From the NCBI RefSeq assembly GCF_029603165.1, contig NZ_JAQSVC010000004.1:248001-312000 (forward strand): a stretch of 64,000 bases of DNA, in the 5' to 3' direction. The notes below the pieces were generated by a model, which was given only the letters and a program-made list of their open reading frames with translations, had not been told where the DNA came from and did no database searches. Of this stretch, positions 9,384 through 18,400 are shown piece by piece. Within the stretch, counting starts at the first letter, position 1, and every line of letters starts with the position of its first letter. A program made the position numbers and the translations under genes. The DNA comes from Galbibacter pacificus (GTDB taxonomy: Bacteria > Bacteroidota > Bacteroidia > Flavobacteriales > Flavobacteriaceae).

Positions 9384-9674
9384 ACTCCTAATTTATAGTT
9401 TGCAATATACTGTAGAGTTTTATTATATGTAAGGTTTTATTAAAAATTATACCTACAACTAAGAGTCGTAAACCTGAAAACAAAATCAATCTTTAACCGC
9501 TAAACACAATGCGGGATATTGGTTTTTTAAATAAGTTATTTCCTTGTATTCATGGAAGTTTATCTGCTTATCTTTTATAAGAATAAACTTAATGTTAAGT
9601 TAATAATTTATTTACGCTAATTTCAAATTAATAGCAGACTTTTGGCATTAAGAAAAAAACATATATTTCAACAA

Positions 9675-9826
9675 CTTTTAGTTTTTGTCGACTTAGTTAC
9701 TGAAATATCCGGCTGCCCGTTTTGGGCAGCCTTTTTTTTGCAACTGCATAATTTTTAATATCTTAATATACAGGAAACAATTTCTTAACATTTCTATCTG
9801 TTCTTTGCAGCGACAAAAACTAAAAG
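9675..9826. repeat. 16-bp perfect inverted repeat spanning the porin leader
   Basis: CTTTTAGTTTTTGTCG (9675-9690) is the exact reverse complement of 9811-9826. The right arm overlaps the A-rich ribosome-binding region of the porin gene. The two arms enclose 120 bases that include the terminator at 9711. In a transcript starting upstream of 9675 the arms could form a long-range stem. Confidence 0.75.
9711..9739 (+). terminator. Orphan intrinsic terminator in the porin leader
   Basis: An 8-bp GC-rich stem (GGCTGCCC / GGGCAGCC, 9711-9718 with 9724-9731) is followed by a run of about nine T. No plus-strand gene ends before it, so it must terminate either a short RNA or a leader transcript upstream of the porin. 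Confidence 0.75.
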
Positions 9827-9830
9827 CGAT

Positions 9831-11033
9831 ATGAAATATTATGCAACTGTGGGATTGCTGTTTCTCGCCATGTGCTATACAAATGCACAAGAGATTAAAG
9901 CGCCCCGCTTTGGTAAGGGGATACTTAATATCACCGGAAAAGATAGTACGTGGAGTATGAAATTTGCTACTAGAATTCAGCTACTTGGAACTGCAACTTG
10001 GCAAGAAAACAATGACAACTCTACCGATTTTGATACAAATTTCCTTATCAGAAGAGCCCGTTTAAAGTTCGACGGCTTTGCATTCACCAAAAAACTTACT
10101 TATAAAATAGAAATAGGATTATCAAACCGGGATATTTCCGGCGGATCGCCCTATACAAACAATACCCCAAGATATATCTACGACGCTTTGATAAAATGGA
10201 ATTTTTACAAAAACTTCAGCCTTTGGGCCGGACAGACCAAACTGCCCGGGAACGTGGAGCGCGTTATCTCGTCGGGAAACCTACAATTTGTAGACCGTTC
10301 CCTTTTAAATGCAGAGTTTAACATAGACCGCGACATAGGCCTCCAGCTAAGACATCGCTTTTATACTGGGCAAAATTTTTTAATACGTGAAAAATTTGCC
10401 CTTTCCCAAGGTGAAGGAAGAAACGTGACCGTTGGAAATATAGGCGGCTATCAGTATACGTCCAGAATCGAACTTTTGCCTTTTGGTGCTTTTGAAGGAA
10501 ACAACGAATACCAGGGCTCTGCTTTAAAACGGGAAAATAAACCCAAGTTAATGATAGGTGCGACATACGACTTTAACGACGATGCCATAAAAACCCGAAG
10601 CAATATGGGCACTTTTATGGAAACCGATACAAATCCTTATGAAACCGATATTTCTACCCTTTTCCTCGATATAGTTTTTAAATATAAAGGCTTTTCGTTT
10701 TTAAGTGAATATGCCAACAGAAATGCAGACGACCCTATTGCAAGAAATTCCGATGGCACCCCAACAGGCGACGTAGTTGAAGTTGGAAATGGCTTTAATG
10801 TACAGGCAGGATATTTATTTAATAGCAATTGGGAAATAAGTGGGCGTTATACCAATCTGGACATGGACGAAATAGGTGAATATAGAAAAAGTTATGAAGA
10901 CCAATATACATTTGGCATTTCCAAGTATATTGTCGGGCATAAATTAAAAGTACAAACAGATGTAAGTTATTTGTCTGCCTTTCAAAGTGGCAACGAGATC
11001 ATGGCAAGATTACAAATGGAATTACATTTTTAA
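9831..11033 (+). CDS. Phosphate-selective porin O/P family protein
   Basis: A 400-residue outer-membrane beta-barrel of the OprO/OprP family, which in Pseudomonas is a trimeric porin for phosphate or polyphosphate. The signal peptide ends around residue 19 (CYTNAQ). Family hallmarks include RRARLKFDGFAF, the ISSGNLQFVDRS region with basic residues near the predicted eyelet, and the C-terminal strand ending in Phe (MELHF). The next gene is a PiT phosphate transporter 57 bases downstream, so the pair probably moves phosphate across both membranes. Regulation may involve the structured leader. Anion specificity is inferred from family and neighbour. Confidence 0.85.
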   Translation: MKYYATVGLLFLAMCYTNAQEIKAPRFGKGILNITGKDSTWSMKFATRIQLLGTATWQENNDNSTDFDTNFLIRRARLKFDGFAFTKKLTYKIEIGLSNRDISGGSPYTNNTPRYIYDALIKWNFYKNFSLWAGQTKLPGNVERVISSGNLQFVDRSLLNAEFNIDRDIGLQLRHRFYTGQNFLIREKFALSQGEGRNVTVGNIGGYQYTSRIELLPFGAFEGNNEYQGSALKRENKPKLMIGATYDFNDDAIKTRSNMGTFMETDTNPYETDISTLFLDIVFKYKGFSFLSEYANRNADDPIARNSDGTPTGDVVEVGNGFNVQAGYLFNSNWEISGRYTNLDMDEIGEYRKSYEDQYTFGISKYIVGHKLKVQTDVSYLSAFQSGNEIMARLQMELHF

Positions 11034-11090
11034 ATTAAAAAACTGAATATTAAATAGTTATATAAAAAAGAATAATTTATATTTAAAGTT

Positions 11091-13370
11091 ATGGAGAATA
11101 TCTATTTGTTAATGATCTTCGCACTGGCCATTTTGGCAATTGCAGATTTAGTTGTCGGTGTCAGTAACGATGCCGTTAATTTTCTAAACTCGGCCATTGG
11201 CTCGAAAGCTATTTCTTTCAAGTCGATTATGGTTATCGCAAGCATAGGGATTTTTATTGGAGCTGTATTTTCCAGCGGAATGATGGAAGTAGCCCGTAAA
11301 GGTATTTTTGTGCCAAAAGAATTTATGTTTAATGAGATTATGATCATTTTTATGGCGGTCATGATTACTGATATTCTCTTGTTAGACTTTTTCAATACCT
11401 TGGGAATGCCAACATCTACTACGGTTTCCATTGTTTTCGAACTTTTAGGTGCTGCCGTGGCATTGGCACTTATTAAAATTGCAGGTAACGATGGGGAAAC
11501 GGTTGCCGACCTCTCAAAATACATCAACTCGGACAAAGCCTTGGAAATTATAATGGGCATTCTCCTATCTGTAGTAATTGCATTTACAATAGGTGCCATT
11601 GTACAGTTTCTATCCAGATTGATTTTTTCTTTCCAATACGAAAAGAAGATGAAGTATTTCGGAGCACTTTTTGGCGGAGTTGCACTTACAGGAATTACAT
11701 ATTTTATCTTCATGAAAGGGCTCAAGGGAACTCCTTACTATGAAGATCTTAAGGGCGTTACGGAAGGAAACGAACTATATGTCCTCATTATTAGTTTTAT
11801 TGTTTGGACCCTGTTCTCTCAACTATATGCTACCCTTTTTAAAAAGAATGTGCTGGTTGTGGTAATTGCCATGGGAACATTTGGACTGGCATTGGCATTC
11901 TCCGGCAACGACCTTGTAAACTTTATAGGCGTTCCCATGGCGGCATACCACTCGTATGAAGCCTGGGTGGCCTCAGGTGTTGCGCCAGATCAGTTTGCCA
12001 TGGGGTCCTTGGCACAAAAAGTACCTACCGAGCCTATGTTGCTCTTTATTGCCGGAGGCATTATGGTTTTAACCCTTTGGTTTTCTAAAAAAGCAAGATC
12101 TGTAGCCGAAACAGAAATTGGACTATCCAGACAGAATGAAGGAAAAGAAAAATTCCAACCAAATTTACTATCAAGGGCAATTGTACGAGCAGCAACCAAA
12201 ACAAGCCAAGGCATTAACTTTTTTTTACCGAAAACCGTACAACGTAAAATTAATGCGCAATTTGAAAAACCTGTTGTTACCGTTAATAAAAGTAAAAGCC
12301 AAGACCTTCCAGCATTCGACCTCATCAGGGCATCGGTCAACCTAATGATTGCCGGGATATTAATATCCATTGCCACATCAAACAAACTACCGCTATCTAC
12401 CACTTATGTAACTTTTATGGTAGCTATGGGTACCTCTTTGGCCGACAGGGCTTGGGGACGCGAAAGTGCCGTTTATCGTGTTGCGGGTGTGTTTAATGTA
12501 ATTGGCGGATGGTTTTTTACCGCTATTATTGCCTTTGTTGCCGCCTCTATCATGGCATACCTTATTTATATAGGCGGCCCAGCCATTATAGCCGTTTTAC
12601 TTTTCTTTGCCGTTGTATTATTGGCGAGAAATTACATTAACTATAAGAAAAAATCACAGGTCACAAAAGAAGAAGACAGCTTAAGCAGGGCCGAAAGTAG
12701 TTCCATTCAAGGTGTTATTGAAGAAAGTGCCGATAACATTGCCGCTGTAGCCAATCGCGCACATAAAATATACACCGGAGCCATTACAGGGCTCTCCAAA
12801 GAAGACCTTAAGCAACTTAAAAAAGCCAAAAAAGGGGAAGCCAAGCTTACCTCGGAGATTGACGAGCTTCAGGAAAGTGTATTCTATTTTATTAAAAATC
12901 TAGATGAATCAAGTGTAGGTGCAAGTCATTTTTACATCAACATATTAGGGTATCTGCAAGACATGGCGCAATCGCTCGAATATATCGGGAAAGCTTCCTA
13001 TAAACACGTAAACAATAATCACAAAAAATTAAAATACAATCAAACACGCGAATTACTGGACCTTCAAAATGAAATGCAATCGCTCTTCAGCAATATAAAA
13101 AAGAGTTTTGATGCACGTGCCTTTGAAGACATCCATATGCTCCTTCAGGAAAAACAAGGTCTGATGGAAAGTGTTAGCAAGAAAATTGAAAAGCAAATTT
13201 CAAGGACCAGAAGCGAGGAATCCAGTCCGAAAAACACCTCCTTATATTTTAGCTTGCTTACCGAAACCAAAGACTTGGTAGTCGCTACCATGAACCTTTT
13301 AGAGTTGTATCACGATCAATACGACAGCTCTGTACCAAAAGCAGAAATTACGGCCACTGAAGAAGAATAA
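11091..13370 (+). CDS. Inorganic phosphate transporter, PiT family, with C-terminal regulatory domain
   Basis: Inner-membrane cation-coupled phosphate permease of 759 residues. The two internal PiT repeats are seen as GVSNDAVNFLNSAIGSKA near the N terminus and GNDLVNFIGVPMAAY in the middle. The STTVS and STTYVTFMVAMGTSLADRAWG segments occur in the two halves. After the last helix (about residue 520) a cytoplasmic region of some 230 residues follows, predicted helical and charged, resembling the PhoU-like tails of other bacterial PiT proteins. That tail makes it longer than classical PitA (about 500 residues). It probably forms a transcription unit with the porin and ends at a strong terminator. 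Confidence 0.9.
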   Translation: MENIYLLMIFALAILAIADLVVGVSNDAVNFLNSAIGSKAISFKSIMVIASIGIFIGAVFSSGMMEVARKGIFVPKEFMFNEIMIIFMAVMITDILLLDFFNTLGMPTSTTVSIVFELLGAAVALALIKIAGNDGETVADLSKYINSDKALEIIMGILLSVVIAFTIGAIVQFLSRLIFSFQYEKKMKYFGALFGGVALTGITYFIFMKGLKGTPYYEDLKGVTEGNELYVLIISFIVWTLFSQLYATLFKKNVLVVVIAMGTFGLALAFSGNDLVNFIGVPMAAYHSYEAWVASGVAPDQFAMGSLAQKVPTEPMLLFIAGGIMVLTLWFSKKARSVAETEIGLSRQNEGKEKFQPNLLSRAIVRAATKTSQGINFFLPKTVQRKINAQFEKPVVTVNKSKSQDLPAFDLIRASVNLMIAGILISIATSNKLPLSTTYVTFMVAMGTSLADRAWGRESAVYRVAGVFNVIGGWFFTAIIAFVAASIMAYLIYIGGPAIIAVLLFFAVVLLARNYINYKKKSQVTKEEDSLSRAESSSIQGVIEESADNIAAVANRAHKIYTGAITGLSKEDLKQLKKAKKGEAKLTSEIDELQESVFYFIKNLDESSVGASHFYINILGYLQDMAQSLEYIGKASYKHVNNNHKKLKYNQTRELLDLQNEMQSLFSNIKKSFDARAFEDIHMLLQEKQGLMESVSKKIEKQISRTRSEESSPKNTSLYFSLLTETKDLVVATMNLLELYHDQYDSSVPKAEITATEEE

Positions 13371-13399
13371 GTGGTTTGTTTATAAGCACTTTTTTATAA

Positions 13400-13438
13400 A
13401 TCGGGTAGTTGTTTTTTAACATGTTACCCGATTTTTTT
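13400..13438 (+). terminator. Intrinsic terminator of the phosphate module
   Basis: ATCGGGTA (13400-13407) pairs with TACCCGAT (13425-13432), followed by a T run. It lies 30 bases after the PiT stop codon. Confidence 0.85.
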
Positions 13439-13523
13439 ATGGGCATACGTCTCGTAATATCTTTTCTTTTGACTTATTTCATAGAGGAGTAAACCTCTTT
13501 ATATCTGGAAACAATTAATTATC

Positions 13524-13555
13524 CAAAAAAAAAAGGAAGCTGTAAAACAACTTCC
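13524..13555 (-). terminator. Intrinsic terminator of nrdA
   Basis: On the minus strand the stem GGAAG / CTTCC (13551-13555 with 13535-13539, extended by two pairs after a mismatch) is followed by a run of about ten T, just downstream of the nrdA stop codon. Confidence 0.75.
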
Positions 13556-13587
13556 CCTTTCCTCAATTATTATATAAATGAAAAGAT

Positions 13588-16017
13588 CTAAGATCCGCAC
13601 ATAAGGCAATCGTCGTCTTCTGCATCTCTCGATTTTGCCAACATTTCTTTTAATTCCTGTGGCGATAAAGGTTCTACCGCAACGGGGGTTGCCGCTGCCG
13701 GTTTTGCTTTTACCTCGGCTGCTTCGGCTGGAACTTTTTCGGTCTTTTTGGTATTGTCCAATGTAAATTTAATGGCATCTACCGCCGATTTTGTCCTTAA
13801 GTAGTACATGCCCGTTTTTAAGCCGCTTTTCCATGCATAGAAATGCATCGAGGTAAGCTTCGCATAATTGGCGCCTTCCATAAACAGGTTAAGCGATTGC
13901 GACTGGTCTATAAAATACCCTCTGTGGCGTGACATATCGATAATGTCTTTCATGCTCAACTCCCAAACCGTTTTGTAAAGGTCTTTTATGTCTTGTGGAA
14001 TAATCTCTATATGCTGAATAGAACCATTGGCACGCATTAATTCCTGTTTTAATTCTTCGGTCCATAAACCGAGGTTCACCAAGTCTTCCAACAAGTGTTT
14101 GTTTACAACTATAAACTCGCCCGAAAGCACCCTTCGCGTATAGATATTGGACGTATATGGCTCAAAACATTCATTATTACCCAGTATTTGCGATGTAGAG
14201 GCCGTTGGCATTGGTGCTACCAACAGTGAGTTTCTTACCCCGTGTTTTTTTACGTCTTTACGTAGCTTTTCCCAATCCCAGTTTCCAGAAAGCTCTTTGT
14301 CTTTAATCCCCCAAAGGTTGTGTTGAAATTCTCCTTTGGAAATTGGCGATCCTTTGTAAGATTCGTATGTGCCCTCTTCTTTGGCCATTTCCATAGAAGC
14401 TGTAACTGCTGCATAATAAAGGGTTTCAAAGATATCCTGATTAAGTTTCTTAGCCTCATCCGAAGTAAAAGGCATGCGTAATTTAATAAACGTATCTGCT
14501 AGCCCCTGAACTCCCAATCCTATTGGCCTGTGGCGGAAATTGGAATTCCTGGCTTCTTCTACCGGATAATAATTTCTGTCAATTACCCTATTTAAGTTTT
14601 TGGTAACCCTTTTGGTTACTTTGTAGAGTTCTTTATGATCAAACTCGTTGTTTTTTACAAACATTGGTAAAGCAATAGATGCCAAATTACAAACCGCAAC
14701 TTCATCTGGTGAAGTATATTCAAGGATTTCCGTACAAAGGTTAGAAGAACGGATGGTCCCCAAATTCTTTTGGTTCGATTTTCTGTTGGCAGCATCTTTG
14801 TATAGCATGTACGGAGTTCCTGTTTCTATTTGAGATTCCAGGATTTTCTCCCACAATTCACGTGCTTTAATAGTTTTTCTTCCTTTACCTTCTTTTTCGT
14901 ATTTGGTATAAAGTGCTTCAAATTCTTCGCTGTGCACATCGCAAAGCCCCGGGCATTCGTTAGGGCACATTAGTGTCCACTCCCCGTTTTCCTCTACCCG
15001 TTTCATGAACAAGTCTGACATCCACATGGCATAGAAAAGGTCGCGTGCACGCATTTCTTCTTTTCCGTGGTTCTTTTTAAGGTCTAGGAAATCAAAAATA
15101 TCGGCATGCCAAGGTTCAATATAAATAGCAAACGATCCTTTACGTTTTCCCCCACCTTGATCTACGTAACGTGCGGTATCGTTAAATACTTTTAGCATGG
15201 GCACGATCCCGTTGGAAGTACCGTTGGTTCCTGCGATATAACTTCCCGTTGCGCGTATGTTATGTATAGAAAGCCCAATACCGCCAGCCGATTGCGATAT
15301 TTTGGCCGTTTGTTTAAGCGTATCGTATATTCCGTCAATACTGTCTTCTTTGGCTGTAATTAAAAAGCAGGAAGACATTTGCGGTTTTGGAGTTCCAGAA
15401 TTAAATAAGGTAGGAGTAGCGTGTGTAAAATATTTTTTAGACATGAGTTCGTAAGTCTCCAAAGCACTGTCTATATCGTCAAGGTGAATTCCAACAGAAA
15501 CCCTCATTAACATATGCTGTGGGCGTTCGGCAATCTTTCCGTTTAATTTTAACAGATATGAACGCTCCAATGTTTTAAATCCAAAATAATCATACCCGAA
15601 ATCGCGGTTATAAATAATCATGGAATCCAGTTTGTCGGCATTTTTCTGGATTACTTCATAAACCTCGTCTGAAAGTAGCGGTGCTTTTTTCCCGGTTCGC
15701 GGGTTCACGTATTCATAGAGATCGGTCATGGTTTCAGAAAACGATTTCTTCGTGTTTTTGTGAAGGTTGGACACAGAAATCCTAGCGGCCAATCTTGCAT
15801 AATCCGGATGTGTTGTGGTCATTGTTGCGGCAATTTCTGCTGCAAGGTTATCCAGTTCGGATGTGGTAACACCATCATATAGCCCTTCAATAACTCTCAT
15901 GGCTACTTTTACGGGGTCTACTAATTCGTTTAGCCCATAGCAAAGTTTACGGACCCGTGCCGTAATCTTATCGAACATAATGGGCTCTTTTCTGCCGTCT
16001 CTTTTAATTACATACAT
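13588..16017 (-). CDS. nrdA: Ribonucleoside-diphosphate reductase, alpha subunit (class I)
   Basis: Catalytic subunit reducing ribonucleotides to deoxyribonucleotides, 809 residues. An N-terminal ATP-cone ([17 protein letters not shown]) provides allosteric activity control. The core includes [25 protein letters not shown] and the CNLASIALP loop. The C terminus ends in the redox-shuttle pair CLMC, preceded by a flexible Ala/Pro/Lys-rich linker. The catalytic domains and the C-terminal pair are therefore present. It is encoded downstream of nrdB on the same strand, separated by a 271-base structured intergenic block, so it may be expressed both from the nrdB promoter and independently. Confidence 0.97.
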   Translation of the reverse strand: MYVIKRDGRKEPIMFDKITARVRKLCYGLNELVDPVKVAMRVIEGLYDGVTTSELDNLAAEIAATMTTTHPDYARLAARISVSNLHKNTKKSFSETMTDLYEYVNPRTGKKAPLLSDEVYEVIQKNADKLDSMIIYNRDFGYDYFGFKTLERSYLLKLNGKIAERPQHMLMRVSVGIHLDDIDSALETYELMSKKYFTHATPTLFNSGTPKPQMSSCFLITAKEDSIDGIYDTLKQTAKISQSAGGIGLSIHNIRATGSYIAGTNGTSNGIVPMLKVFNDTARYVDQGGGKRKGSFAIYIEPWHADIFDFLDLKKNHGKEEMRARDLFYAMWMSDLFMKRVEENGEWTLMCPNECPGLCDVHSEEFEALYTKYEKEGKGRKTIKARELWEKILESQIETGTPYMLYKDAANRKSNQKNLGTIRSSNLCTEILEYTSPDEVAVCNLASIALPMFVKNNEFDHKELYKVTKRVTKNLNRVIDRNYYPVEEARNSNFRHRPIGLGVQGLADTFIKLRMPFTSDEAKKLNQDIFETLYYAAVTASMEMAKEEGTYESYKGSPISKGEFQHNLWGIKDKELSGNWDWEKLRKDVKKHGVRNSLLVAPMPTASTSQILGNNECFEPYTSNIYTRRVLSGEFIVVNKHLLEDLVNLGLWTEELKQELMRANGSIQHIEIIPQDIKDLYKTVWELSMKDIIDMSRHRGYFIDQSQSLNLFMEGANYAKLTSMHFYAWKSGLKTGMYYLRTKSAVDAIKFTLDNTKKTEKVPAEAAEVKAKPAAATPVAVEPLSPQELKEMLAKSRDAEDDDCLMCGS

Positions 16018-16029
16018 ACGCTACAAAAT

Positions 16030-16255
16030 TTTATGGTTAAAGGATAGTCAATTGCCTTGTGGTTCGCCCCAAGGCACATACTAGGAAAACTATTAAAACA
16101 TTTCGATACTGTGCCTGCCATGAATATCGGGCAAGTAAGCACCGGAATTTTTGTCCCGAAACTCCCAATGGTTATCGGGCAAGCCCACTATGTGAGCCAA
16201 TCCAGTCCGTGTTTTCCTAAATCCGGACTTTCTAAAAATTATTATTAAACGGGGG
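16030..16255 (-). other. Hairpin-rich noncoding block between nrdB and nrdA
   Basis: Compared with neighbouring intergenic DNA this stretch is GC-rich and dense in potential stems, read on the minus strand (the direction of nrdBA): AGTCCG...CGGACT, CCCGA...TCGGG, GGTGC...GCAC and GCCTTG...CAAGGC. The last is just upstream of nrdA. The sequence TATCGGGC recurs within it. Either a structured leader RNA of nrdA or a dispersed intergenic repeat would fit. I do not recognise a named riboswitch, and the conserved cobalamin box is not visible. No protein-coding gene is convincing here. Confidence 0.5.
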
Positions 16256-16288
16256 TTCCTTGATTTTCTTTGTTTGCTTCAATATAAT

Positions 16289-17269
16289 CTAGAAATCTGC
16301 GTCGAAGCTAATTTTTTGGTCTTCGTCGTCTTTGTTAAGCACGCCTGCTTTTTGGTATTCTGACACTCGTTTTTCAAAGAAATTTGTTTTTCCCTGTAAC
16401 GAAATCATATCCATAAAGTCAAACGGATTCGTGGAGTTGTACACTTTCTCGCATTCCAATTCCACCAAGAGCCTATCTGTCACAAACTCCAAATACTGTG
16501 TCATTAAAGTGGCGTTCATCCCAATTAAGCTTATCGGGAGCGATTCGGTAATAAACTCGCGCTCGATATCCAGGGCATCTATTATAATTTCTTTGATACG
16601 CTCCTTGCTCACTTTATTTTTTAAGTGATGGTTATGAAGGTGTACCGCAAAATCACAGTGCATCCCTTCATCACGGGAAATCAGCTCGTTTGAAAAGGTC
16701 AACCCCGGCATTAAACCACGTTTTTTCAACCAGAAAATAGAACAAAATGCCCCCGAAAAGAAAATTCCTTCAACGGCCGCAAAAGCAATTAACCGTTCGG
16801 CAAAACTTGGGGACTCGATCCATTTCAAGGCCCAGTCTGCTTTCTTTTTAATAGCAGGAAAATTTTCAATAGCCTTAAAAAGAGTACTTTTTTCCTTTTC
16901 GTTTTTCACATAGGTGTCTATTAACAACGAATAGGTTTCAGAATGGATGTTTTCCATCATGATCTGGAAACCATAAAAGAATTTAGCTTCAGAATACTGC
17001 ACCTCATTCACAAAATTTTCGGCCAGATTTTCATTCACGATACCATCTGAAGCAGCAAAAAATGCCAATATGTGTTTTATAAAATATTGCTCGTCGGCGT
17101 TTAATTTACTGTTCCAATCTGTTAAATCCTGATGTAGATCAATTTCCTCCGCAGTCCAAAAACAGGCCTCTTGTTTTTTATACCACTCCCAAATATCGTG
17201 GTGTTGTATTGGAAAAATAACAAACCGGTCTTTATTTTCTTGCAAAATTGGCTCTACTGCTGCTGACAT
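16289..17269 (-). CDS. nrdB: Ribonucleoside-diphosphate reductase, beta subunit (class I)
   Basis: Diiron/radical-generating subunit, 326 residues, partner of NrdA. The ferritin-like metal-binding segments are visible: the [14 protein letters not shown] helix, [13 protein letters not shown] with Glu and His ligands, an [12 protein letters not shown] helix, and the [15 protein letters not shown] segment with the last Glu/His pair. Length fits the class Ia/Ic small subunit. I have not established from sequence alone whether the radical tyrosine is present or replaced. Upstream lie three copies of a repeated motif that may be the operator. Confidence 0.95.
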   Translation of the reverse strand: MSAAVEPILQENKDRFVIFPIQHHDIWEWYKKQEACFWTAEEIDLHQDLTDWNSKLNADEQYFIKHILAFFAASDGIVNENLAENFVNEVQYSEAKFFYGFQIMMENIHSETYSLLIDTYVKNEKEKSTLFKAIENFPAIKKKADWALKWIESPSFAERLIAFAAVEGIFFSGAFCSIFWLKKRGLMPGLTFSNELISRDEGMHCDFAVHLHNHHLKNKVSKERIKEIIIDALDIEREFITESLPISLIGMNATLMTQYLEFVTDRLLVELECEKVYNSTNPFDFMDMISLQGKTNFFEKRVSEYQKAGVLNKDDEDQKISFDADF

Positions 17270-17360
17270 TTCTTCTGATTTTTAGCGTTTTATTATTTGA
17301 TTTTTTATTGTGACTTGGGACTAACAAAGATTGAAAAATGACGGCGAAAATGAAAGGTTA

Positions 17361-17461
17361 TTAACATGAATTGTTGTAAAAGTTTTTAACATAAATTGTT
17401 GAAATCTATCTTCAACACCCATAAACAGGGGCGTGTTAAGACATTGTTAATCAATTTGTTG
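17361..17461. promoter_or_regulatory. Repeated motif upstream of nrdB
   Basis: The 379-base region 17270-17648 carries no gene. Within it TTAACATGAATTGTTG (17361-17376) and TTAACATAAATTGTTG (17386-17401) form direct repeats with one mismatch and a 25-base period. A weaker third copy, TTAATCAATTTGTTG, is at 17447-17461. A 7-bp inverted repeat TGTTGAA / TTCAACA overlaps the second copy (17397-17417). This resembles an operator array for a regulator of nrdBA. It does not look like the classical NrdR box or a DnaA box. Confidence 0.5.
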
Positions 17462-17648
17462 AAACTGAAACTCAACCATAAAAAACATCGCTAAAAAAAC
17501 GCGCAATATCCCGATAAAACACCCAAAATACTGAAAGCAAGCAGTATGCGATGTAAAAAAATATCGCTAGAGGAACTTTTTCTAAAATCTCTTTTTTTAA
17601 TTTTACCGAGAAAGTCTTTTTACACAGGCAACGGCTAAAAACACCCGC

Positions 17649-18221
17649 TTATGAATGCCCCAGGTCTTTGGCGACCTGCTCTAATTCTTCGTACCATTCT
17701 ATGCCGAACTTTTCTATGAGCGCATTTTTAACAAACTTGTATACGGGCACTTGAAGCGTTGTGCCAAGCGTACATGCATCGTCGCAAATATGCCATTTAT
17801 GATAATTTACAGCTGCAAATTCTTGATACTGCCTAATACGCACCGGATACAGGTAACAAGAAATGGGTTTTTTCCAATTAACTCCCCCCGCGTTATAGGC
17901 TTGCTCAATACCGCAAAGCGCCGTACCATTTTCGGCAAAAGTAACATAGGCACATTCGCTGCCGTTAACCAAAGGGGTTTCCCATTCGCCATCCAGTCCT
18001 TTTACATACGTGCCCTGCCTTTCAATGGCCTCGATGCCTTCTTTTCTTAAATAAGGCTTCACTTTGGGGTAAATTTCTTCCAGTATTTTGGTTTCATCAT
18101 TTTCAACCGGAGCCCCGGCTTCCCCATCAACACAACAGGCCCCTTTGCAGGCCGAAAGGTTGCAAACAAAATCGTTTTCCAGTATCTCTTCAGATACAAT
18201 AGTTTTCCCTAATTGAAACAT
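17649..18221 (-). CDS. DUF3109 cysteine-rich protein
   Basis: A 190-residue protein with the DUF3109 signature CNLSACKGACC followed by further cysteines (ECAYVTF, CGIEQA, SCYLYPVRI, ICDDAC). The spacing resembles YkgJ-like zinc or iron-sulfur binding proteins, so a metal cluster is likely but unproven. The family has no established function and is common in Bacteroidota. No signal peptide or membrane segment is seen, so it should be cytoplasmic. A -7 element lies four bases from the start codon. Confidence 0.85.
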   Translation of the reverse strand: MFQLGKTIVSEEILENDFVCNLSACKGACCVDGEAGAPVENDETKILEEIYPKVKPYLRKEGIEAIERQGTYVKGLDGEWETPLVNGSECAYVTFAENGTALCGIEQAYNAGGVNWKKPISCYLYPVRIRQYQEFAAVNYHKWHICDDACTLGTTLQVPVYKFVKNALIEKFGIEWYEELEQVAKDLGHS

Positions 18222-18225
18222 GCTG

Positions 18226-18233
18226 CAAATATA
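18226..18233 (-). promoter_or_regulatory. -7 element directly before the DUF3109 gene
   Basis: On the minus strand TATATTTG is followed by four bases and then ATG. This is the same geometry as at dxs, again implying a leaderless or nearly leaderless transcript. Confidence 0.4.
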
Positions 18234-18341
18234 CTTTTTTTAAAGACACAGGTGCGACTTGTTCATGGATATTCAAAGATTTTCCAACGATTCTGAGAAA
18301 TAAAGAGATAGAAAAATTTTCCTGTTTTTTTAATAAAACTA

Positions 18342-18375
18342 TTCGTTAGAAATCAATTAGTTATTTATAGCTTTG
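18342..18375 (+). promoter_or_regulatory. Promoter of the MarC gene
   Basis: TAGCTTTG (18368-18375) matches the -7 consensus. TTCG (18342-18345), three of four matches to TTTG, lies 22 bases upstream. The start codon follows 25 bases after the -7 element. Confidence 0.45.
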
Positions 18376-18400
18376 CACCGATTTTTAAAGCCCATTTAAA

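Larger units (their letters stand above)
9384..9830. other. 447-base intergenic region with structured porin leader
   Basis: This AT-rich region separates divergent dgt and the phosphate porin. It holds the dgt ribosome-binding site at its left edge, a 14-base palindrome ACTTAA-TG-TTAAGT (9587-9600), a near-match to a -7 element (GACTTTTG, 9637-9644), an orphan intrinsic terminator (9711-9739) and a 16-bp perfect inverted repeat (9675-9690 with 9811-9826) whose right arm ends five bases before the porin ATG. No protein-coding gene or tRNA is visible. Confidence 0.6.

Noticed and set aside
16057-16248. 63-codon open frame between nrdB and nrdA (plus strand)
   Set aside because: No plausible start context or family, and it overlaps a hairpin-rich segment read on the other strand; noncoding is more likely.
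16030-16255. Adenosylcobalamin riboswitch upstream of nrdA
   Set aside because: The conserved B12 box and core are not visible on the minus strand.
17361-17461. NrdR boxes or DnaA boxes upstream of nrdB
   Set aside because: The repeated TTAACATNAATTGTTG motif does not match either consensus.
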